A DNA stretch of 64,000 bases from NCBI GenBank assembly GCA_036873755.1, contig JAVTVY010039324.1, forward strand, positions 62,001 through 126,000, in the 5' to 3' direction. The DNA is from Hanleya hanleyi (taxonomy: Eukaryota; Mollusca; Polyplacophora; Lepidopleurida; Hanleyidae). The notes beneath the pieces were generated by a model, which saw only the letters and a program-made list of their open reading frames with translations, searched no databases and was not told where the DNA came from. The position numbers and the translations under genes are program-made. Each line of letters begins with the position of its first letter. Position 1 is the first letter of the stretch. Shown piece by piece: positions 56,864 to 64,000 of this stretch.

Positions 56864-58264
56864 TAGTCCAGTAAATCTAGCGCATTTTGGGGGTTAACCC
56901 ACCACAAATTGCAACAGAATGTATTTCACTGCTATGCATTTCAGAAAGGTCCCCAGAATAACATACTAAAAGTCTACAATCCCATATGCATGGGAAATAT
57001 CTTAAATTTCAAGTTGAAATTTGAGGCATTTTGCAGTGTTTACCTGTCTCTTGCTCCTATAAGAAAACCTTGTACTTGGTACTAAGCGTGAAATAAATGG
57101 GTCATTACTCACACCCATTCCATTCGTTATCATATCAAGGTTATACTCAGCCTAAAATAATACCCTTGCACGAAATTATTTATGGAGAAATTCAAAATGG
57201 CGGATGTATGGAGTCATTCTAAATCTGAACTTTTTACCATTTCCATGACAGTCCAGCCAATCTATCTGTTTTTTCTTAGCTGGACCCAAAACAAATTGCA
57301 GCAGAATTTTTTTCACTGGTATGCATTCCTAATAGGTCCTCAGAACAACATACTAAAAGTCTACCAAAATCTATTTGGTGGAGATACGACTTTTTCTAAA
57401 ACAAAGATACACCATCATGCTTCATATAAGAAGGTGGAAAATATTGGTTTGTCTCTGAATAAGGACTGTTTATCATCCAGAAATCCAATCAGTACATGAT
57501 GATCTAGGATACATTATTCTATGGTGGTGAAAACATTTGCATTCCAAATGGATTTGCTCATAAAAGTAGATAGCCAAACGATAGTTCAGCACCAGGGTGT
57601 ATAATCTTACATGGTAATATCCTGCCAGTTGGCATTATTTCCATTAGCATTGTTATCCGAACGGGAACTGACAAGCTGTGATATATTTTCTTTCAACCTA
57701 TGACAATCACAGACAATAGTTCCATCAACTTATAAAGATATAACTCTATTGTCACAAGCACGTAGCAAGTGTCAGGTCCGATATTCAATAGTTTGTACCG
57801 TGTTGGAAAAAAATGCAACCTTGCCAATTAGGAGAGAGAGAGAGAGAGAAAAATTAGATTCAACGTCGCGTTTAGCAATAGTTCAGATACATAACGACAA
57901 TCTGCCAAGCATGTATGATCCATCATAATTGTTTGTAAGACAATTGTTGTTGATGAAAGAAGAATAATTATGCAGATCCTAATGTATCATTTAATTATCA
58001 AACAAATAATACTTTGAATTATAGGCAAAGTTAACGGCATAACTTATCATGTTTCATTTTACATTCTGGTTCATGGTAATATTTATTAGGGGAAGTGACT
58101 TCTCATACATATAGTTGATGTCTTTTAATGTTATTCCTCATGAACACTGACATGAGTTGAGGAATATTTCACAGCATCATCAATCCCAATACCAGTCTTC
58201 GCCAATGTCATTTTCAAAGGTCTGGGTTTGATGAGTTTGCACAACTCAGTCGCTTGCATTCTCC

Positions 58265-58745
58265 ACACCATCTTGAACAATCCAGGGCATGATTCTTACA
58301 GGCGCATCTGCTTCAGCTGCAATCCTTCTTGCAGTTCCACCTGATAACCTCAAGTAACCCCTGAAGTTGGTGGCAGATCAGTTTGCGCTGGGAGAAGCCG
58401 ATTGATTTGTCCACTCCCATTTTTGAGGCTGCAATGGATGGTCTTCCCCTCAAGTCAATTCCTTCGTCGGAGATACTATTGTATAAACATATAAGCGTTT
58501 TCTATGCTGCTGCAATAAATGACCTTCGTCGGGACTCCGACGACCTGGATGAACACTTCAGCTTGTTGGCGAAATAGCTCAGTGACAGTTGTCTTCTTCA
58601 AGGCAGCACCTTTGTCAATGTCATATGGTCGGAATATTGTGTCACATCCCAGAATGGCATGCACAAGCAACATATTTGTACAGACTCGCATTTCCAGCAC
58701 AGCCTTTGTCTTCTTGACATTCCAAACTCTCCGGCCCCGCTAGTG
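58265..58745 (-). pseudogene. Repeat-encoded protein with HAxxGCDT motif and Cys-rich tail (left arm)
   Basis: Minus-strand reading gives WNVKKTKAVLEMRVCTNML, VHAILGCDT, DKGAALKKTTVTELF, then near the end VIRWNCKKDCS and CACKNHALDCSRWCGECKR. Stops and frameshifts intervene. I know this architecture from uncharacterised proteins scattered in invertebrate genomes. The function is not assigned. This arm lacks the upstream GDDIDLL part. Confidence 0.6.
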
Positions 58746-58754
58746 ACATGGTCA

Positions 58755-59640
58755 TTCAGTCAAAGAAAGACGAATTCCTAGCAAACAACGTCAACAAGTA
58801 GCAGTTCATTACTCTTATGAGTGACCAGTTGGAAAGGGCGGGATGTTTCATATGCAGATGTTTTTATTGTAAAAGCTGCCGTTTAATCGACTGAAAGCAT
58901 CAAAACTTTGGTTGGTGATGATATTGACCTGTTAGTTCTGCTCTGTTTTCATGCAGACATGGATGACAATGACATCTACTTTCAGCCAAGAGAGAATGCA
59001 AAGAAACAGATAGTTTGGAATGTCAAGAAGACAAAGGCTGTGCTGGGAATGTAAGTCTGCACAAATATGCTGTTTGTGCATGCCATTCAGGGCTGTGACA
59101 CAGTAAACTGACCATATGGCATTGGCAAATGTGCGGCCGTAAAGAAAACAACGCTCAATGAGCTAAATGTTCAACCAGGCTATTGGGAGTCCCGATGGAG
59201 GTTAGTGAGTGAGTGAGTGAATATGATTTAACGTCGCTTTCAACTATATTTCAGTCATATCACGACGTTGGGTCCTATTCCTTTTCACACCCGGGATGGA
59301 GATTATCTATTGCAGGTGCTTGTGTTTATACAATGGTAACCCTGGCGAAGCAATTGGCTGCATGAGATACAAACGTTTCTGTGACAAAACGAACCATATA
59401 TGTGCAGGTACAAAACCCTCCACCAACATCAGCATCAGCTAAGTATCAAGGTTCGCGTGTTTAGAGTGGAAAGGGGAAGACCATCCATTGCAGCCACAAG
59501 AATGAGGGTGGACGGCTTCTCTCTGTGAAAACTGAACTGCCACCAGTTCCACTGGCACTCTTTGAGGTTATTAGGTGCAACTGCAAGAAAGATTGCAGCT
59601 GAAGAAGATGCATCTGTAGGAGCATGGCCTATATTGTTGA
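58755..59640 (+). pseudogene. Same repeat-encoded protein, right arm, with acidic GDDIDLLVLL motif
   Basis: In broken frames the plus strand reads KKDEFLANNVNK, QFITLMSDQLERAGC, ADVFIVKAAV, LVGDDIDLLVLLCFHADM, NDIYFQPREN, WNVKKTKAVLGM, VHAIQGCDTV, GIGKCAAVKK and VIRCNCKKDCS. At least four stops interrupt it. The GDDIDLLVLL block resembles the acidic GExTDL motif of PIN/XPG-like nucleases, so a nuclease-like fold is a reasonable guess but unproven. Confidence 0.6.
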
Positions 59641-60753
59641 AAATGTAAAATGAAACATGGTAAATGGCATGGTAGAACGTCATGGTAGAAGTTTGCCTAT
59701 AATCTAGATTATTATTTGTTTGATAATTAGATGATAGGATCTGCATAATTATTCTTCTTTCGTCAAAACATATCTGACACACACTTGCGATAGATCATTA
59801 ATGGTTTGCAGTGCTGTATTTTTCAACAAGGCACAAATTGTGATAATAGATCCATGAGTGGGTTTGTGGAAATATTGTCTTTGACAGTTATCGGTTGAAG
59901 GAAAATATATCACAGCTTGTCAGTTCATTTATTTTGGGAGAGAATTCCTCTTTCATATAATTATGCTAATGGCAAAAATGTTAACTGTCTGAATATTACC
60001 ATGTATAATTCATATAGCCTGATGCTGAACTATCAGTTTGCTATCTACGCTTATGAGCAAATCCACCTGGAAGACACATGTTTTCACCACCATGGCATAC
60101 TGTACCCTGGGTCATGTATTAATTGGATTTCTGGATGATAAAGTGTCCTTATTCACGGAAAAAAAACAATATTCTACCTTGCTTATGTGAGGCATAATGG
60201 CCTATTATGCATTATACAATGGCGTATCTTTGTTTTCAAAAATAGTCGTATCTCCACCAAATAGATTTTGGTAGACTTTAGTATGTTGTTCTGGGAACCT
60301 ATTAGAAATGCATACCAGTGAAAAAAATTCTGTTGCAATTTATTTTGGGTCCAGCTAAAAAAACCCAGATAGATTTCATGGTAATGGTAAAAAGTTCAGA
60401 GTTAGAATGACCCCAAACATCCGCCATTTTGAATTTCTCCATAAATATTTTCGTACAAGGGTATTATTTTAGGCTGAGTATAACCTTGATATGATAGCGA
60501 ATGAAATGAGTGTAAGTAATGACCCATTTCTTTCACGCTTAGTACCAAGTACAAGGTTTTCTTATAGAAGCAAGAGACACTGAAATTTCGCGAAAAATAC
60601 CTCAAATTTAAACTTTGAAATTTAATATATTTCTCATGCATATCTGTTTGTAGACTTTTAGTATGATATTCTAGAGAACTTTCGGAAATGCACTGCAGCA
60701 AAAACAATTCTGTTGCAATTTGTGGTGGGTCAAACCTCAATTTGACTGGACTA

Positions 60754-60866
60754 TGATACGGCATATCGTGTTGGACACACCGGTTCTCGTAAAATCACCG
60801 AAGTTAAGCGACTTTGAGCCCGGTCAAGACTTGGATGGGTGACCTCGTGCTGTACTGCTGGGCTGA
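60754..60866 (+). pseudogene. 5S rRNA-like sequence (pseudogene or 5S-derived SINE head)
   Basis: CATATCGTGTTGGACACACC aligns with the 5' part of 5S rRNA. ACACCGGTTCTCGT, ATCACCGAAGTTAAGCG and CTTGGATGGGTGACC are the highly conserved 5S blocks, covering the internal control region (A box, intermediate element, C box). The 3' portion after GGATGGGTGACC is diverged and shortened. One isolated copy adjoining a transposon end argues for a SINE or pseudogene rather than a functional 5S gene. Confidence 0.7.
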
Positions 60867-61837
60867 TAAGTGTCCAGGATAATAGGAACTGAGGGCGATA
60901 ATAGTTGATACGCTAATGACTCATCAGCGGTGACATCTGGGAAAGTTAATAGTACCCACTGTCAAGTAGAGACTGCTATATAAATTCTTTCACGGTAGCA
61001 CATAGGGCCCCCAACTCATCTCTCAAGTACACACTTAAATCATATCAAACCTTACTAGGTCCTGTGACGTTAGTCACACTACTCATGTTTCATTATACAT
61101 TTCATTAAATAAAATTCCTTTTGGGCACGAACCATTGCTTTGGAAATATAGGAGTGAACTCTACTATAGATTGTTCTCTTGAACACTCAGTAGTGTAAGA
61201 TTACTATTTTAGACATGTATTACTCTGAGCAAAATTACTGCTTTGGACATGTGTCATTTGTTGTGGTATTGTGATGCAATCTGGTGACATACAGGGACTA
61301 TTATTACATTAACGTGAGATCTCTCCAGGTACAAATTCAAGCACAAACTTAATCTGATACTAGATATTCTCATACATGTAAACACCGTTCAACAGAGTCT
61401 TTGTAAAAGCATTACCAACAATTAATACTCTTAAATCACACTTTCCAGAATTAATATACTTAATGTGCACTATCCAGAGTTATATTTTCAAAACACACTA
61501 GAAGTGCTCTCCAGACCTATTACCTGGAGTTACTATTCTCCAAATGCACTGTCTGAAGTTATATTCACATGTTCTCAAAACCGCTATCCAAAGTAACTAT
61601 TTTTTCTTCACTATCACTATACATTCATAAGATAACATTCCAGTAGACGTTATTTAGTACTTTCAGAAGTGTTCAAGTCTGGGTAATGCAATTAGTAGCA
61701 TTACCGTTCAGTATTTATGTGCATAGCTTTGTCATGACATCCGATAGGGTCTTGTAGCATGGTTGGTTAATGGTGGCTTAGTGGACTGAAGCCAATCCAC
61801 GAACAATATCGGTGGCTGGCCATCATCGTTATTTGAT
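60867..61837. other. Non-coding sequence with a degenerate approximately 38-bp repeat
   Basis: No gene. From about 61180 to 61680 short phrases such as CACTATCCAGAGTTATATT and CACTGTCTGAAGTTATATTC recur at loose spacing, suggesting an old tandem array. Confidence 0.4.
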
Positions 61838-62362
61838 CGTTATATAGTGAAGTGTTTATGGAGTTATACAGTGAAGTGTTTATCCTGTGTGTAGCTATAT
61901 AGTAAAGTGTTTATTCTGTGTGGAGTTATATAGTGAAGTGTTTATTCTGTGTGGAGTTATATGGTAAAGTGTTTATTCTGTGTGGAGTTATATCGTAAAG
62001 TGTTTATACTGTGTGGAGTTATATAGCGAAGTCTTTATTCTGTATGGAGTTATATAGTGAAGTGTTTATCCTGTGTGTAGTTATAGAGTAAAGTGTTTAT
62101 TCTGTGTGGAGTTATGTCGTAAAGTGTTTATACTGTGTGGCGCTATATATCGAAGTATTTATTCTGTGTGTAGTTATATAGCGAAGTGTTTATTCTGTGT
62201 GGAGTTATATACTAAAGTGTTTATACTGTGTGGAGCTATATATCGAAGTATTTATTCTGTGTGTAGTTATATAGTGAAGTGTTTATTCTGTGTGGAGTTA
62301 TATACTAAAGTGTTTATTCTGTGTGGAGTTGTATCGTAAAGTGTTTATTCTGTGTGTAGTTA
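61838..62362. repeat. 35-bp minisatellite, array B
   Basis: About fifteen units like GTGGAGTTATATAGTGAAGT followed by GTTTATTCTGT, the same family as array A at 20275-20965. Its open frame (62073-62339) is a by-product of the repeat. The array is cut at its right end by an LTR. Confidence 0.9.
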
Positions 62363-62365
62363 CAT

Positions 62366-62857
62366 TGTGGGAAAGTGTCTCCAGATTATAACAAACGTCG
62401 TTAGTTATCATCTGTCTACGTTGATGAGGGCACCATACTATTGAAGAAAGTTATGCAAATCTGATTGGCGATGTCCATCTCTAGTATGTATCCCGGAAAT
62501 TGCCCGAGATGAGGATTTTATAAGCTAATGTACATGTATTACATAAACAAATACATTTGGACTGTTAGGACAGTGAATAGGATTGGTATATGAACTGGAG
62601 GCAGAGTGGTCAAAACGGGCACTCAACTGCTAGTTATGATTTCACCGATCCTGTGATATTTGTATATATACATCACTGCTACAAAGTCCGGTTCCGCATC
62701 TGTATCAGTTCTGTATTTTGGATACAACACCATGCTCTCGGGTAGAGATAAAATGGCCGACCTGTAGTAAATTAGTCTTCCCTTATATGCGTTGTAATTG
62801 TGTTGTGTCAAGCTTTTCAGAAGCAATCTGGCCTACTACAAATAGAATAATTCCACA
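62366..62857 (+). mobile_element. Putative 5' LTR of a Ty3/gypsy element
   Basis: It starts TGTGGGAAAGTG where the minisatellite breaks off and ends AATTCCACA just before the primer-binding site, about 492 bp. It contains TATATATAC near 62668. The 3' LTR lies outside the window, so the borders rest on the TG...CA ends and context. Confidence 0.55.
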
Positions 62858-62875
62858 TGGTGTCAACAGCGGTGA
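62858..62875 (+). other. Primer-binding site
   Basis: TGGTGTCAACAGCGGTGA directly follows the LTR. TGG-initial tRNA-complementary text of this form is usual for this group of LTR elements. The exact tRNA is not determined. Confidence 0.55.
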
Positions 62876-62956
62876 TCTTCAGAGAGTGAACTTCTATTCT
62901 GGACTGATATTTTACCAATTTGAGACGTTGTGGTGAGAGAAAACATTCTCAGAAAT

Positions 62957-64000
62957 ATGACAACGTTTCAAACTTCACCTCCAGAAAAATTTGACTTCTC
63001 AACACCCGAAGATTGGCCTAAATGGATAAGGCGCTTCGAGAGATTTCGGGAGTCATTAGATCTCCAAGGAGAGGATGAGAAGAAACAGATCAGCAAACTT
63101 GTGTATGCCATGGGAGATAAAGTAGATTATATTCTGGCGTAATTCAGCCTGACAGAATCCAACGGGAAGAAATACAAAGTAATCCGAGAAAGGTTTGATA
63201 ACCACTTTATTGTCAAACGAAATGTTATCTACGAACGTGCAAAATTCAACAGCCGGAAACAAAAGTCTGTCGACTCTTTCATTACTTCACTGTTTACACT
63301 ATCAGAACACTGTAAATATGGAGCATTACGCGAGGAAATGTTTAGAGATAGACTTGTTGTTTGATTGAAGGATACTGCACTGAGCGAAAAGCTACAGTTA
63401 GACCCTGATTTGACATTCGAAAAAGCCATGAACTTGTCACGGCTTAAGGTGTCTGTAAAGAAACAACAAATACAAATGCAAAATAACTTTACTGAGCCCA
63501 TTTCAGGTACCAGACATGTTGATGTTGTACATTCTAAAACAAACTCAAAAACTTAAACCAGCTTACTCCTTCTCAAATGCGAAATTTCAGGCACAGCATC
63601 CCACCACAAAACCGAAATTTACTCCTCCAGCAGGCAGTCAACAGAGCTGTATGAGGTGTGGTAGATCTCCGCATCTATTGCCCAGCGAAAGAGGCCACGT
63701 GTTACAAATATAATCAACTAGGACATTTTTCTTCAGCTTGCCGAAATTCTCGAGTAAATGCATTATATTCATACGAAGGAGACAACACAGGGGACAATTT
63801 TGATGGTGATGACACCGGTTATGCATTTCTTGGTGCCGTTCACAGTATGCCGGAAACCTCCACCCAGTCCATGGAGAGTAAATGTGTCTGTAAATAATGA
63901 GGATGTTGACTTCAAAATAGACACTGGGGCAGACGTTACCGTCATACCAGACAGTGTTTTCAGAGATCTGAAGAATTTGAAAAAAGAAGTACTGTATGGT
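62957..64000 (+). pseudogene. Ty3/gypsy gag and start of protease, with stops and frameshifts
   Basis: The ATG at 62957 opens Gag (PPEKFDFSTPEDWPKWIRRF). In-frame stops occur at 63140-63142 (TAA) and at about 63362 (TGA). The frame shifts near 63550, near 63670 and after about 63870. Zinc-knuckle remnants are CMRCGRSPH and CYKYNQLGHFSSAC, the latter with its second Cys changed to Tyr. Protease begins with DFKIDTGADVTVIP, whose active-site DTG is intact. The element continues past the window. Decayed and not expected to be active. Confidence 0.85.

Larger units (their letters stand above)
56864..60753. mobile_element. Second large palindrome (3.9 kb) with TAGTCCAGT ends
   Basis: It starts TAGTCCAGT (56864-56872) and ends ACTGGACTA (60745-60753). 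The left arm 56864 to about 58727 and right arm about 59013-60753 are inverted copies, e.g. GGAGAAATTCAAAATGGCGG near 57184 and its complement near 60420. The loop is about 285 bp. The right arm has gained the GTGA-headed repeat (59202-59280). The left arm has a (GA)n tract at 57832-57851. Both arms carry the same degenerate coding remnant. Confidence 0.8.

Noticed and set aside
57182..57499. 105-codon plus-strand frame MEKFKMADVW...
   Set aside because: Part of the palindrome arm; the mirrored copy at 60240-60440 does not keep the frame and no domain is recognisable.
62073..62339. 88-codon frame rich in Cys and Leu
   Set aside because: A direct read-through of the 35-bp minisatellite; no start context or homologue.

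Overview
The window is eukaryotic. It has spliced genes with GT-AG introns, dense transposon remains, and no operons or bacterial signals. Invertebrate retroelements and a GTGA-headed dispersed repeat (2151-2226, 59202-59280) of a kind I associate with molluscs suggest a marine lophotrochozoan, most likely a mollusc. That placement is inference.

The only genes that look intact are two globin genes on the minus strand. An approximately 7-10 kb block (about 3340-11640, 11641-19560 and 26078-36465) is present three times in the same orientation, and each copy carries a five-exon globin gene. The coding exons reconstruct a 190-residue globin with distal and proximal histidines and introns at the classical B12.2 and G7.0 positions, plus an unusual extra phase-2 intron and an initiator ATG that forms the last codon of exon 1. 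Copies 2 and 3 are open. Copy 1 has an in-frame TGA in the haem-pocket exon and a 1.66 kb LINE fragment between its putative promoter and its ATG.

At 1-1970 and 20966-22260 lies a small family of single-exon proteins with one C2H2 finger and an acidic linker (three copies). Conserved GCGTT-rich and CCAAT-like flanks accompany it. Each copy is damaged differently: a premature stop, a lost start plus lost zinc ligands, and a lost last histidine.

The rest is repeat-driven. A 1 kb foldback element (2351-3339) marks the left edge of globin block 1. Short hairpin arrays lie in the globin G7.0 intron. A 3.3 kb element built on about sixteen 156-bp repeats interrupts block 3 (26341-29644). From 41 to 54 kb there is a nested stack: a LINE endonuclease gene is split by a Penelope-like element flanked by an 11-bp target duplication, and the Penelope reverse transcriptase is in turn split by about 9 kb of sequence containing a giant palindrome (arms of about 3.2 kb at 45014-48225 and 50041-53186). 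A second large palindrome (56864-60753) carries degenerate copies of an invertebrate repeat-encoded protein with a GDDIDLLVLL-type motif and a Cys-rich tail, and a 5S-like sequence abuts its end. The window closes with the 5' LTR, primer site, gag and protease start of a decayed Ty3/gypsy element that sits in a 35-bp minisatellite.
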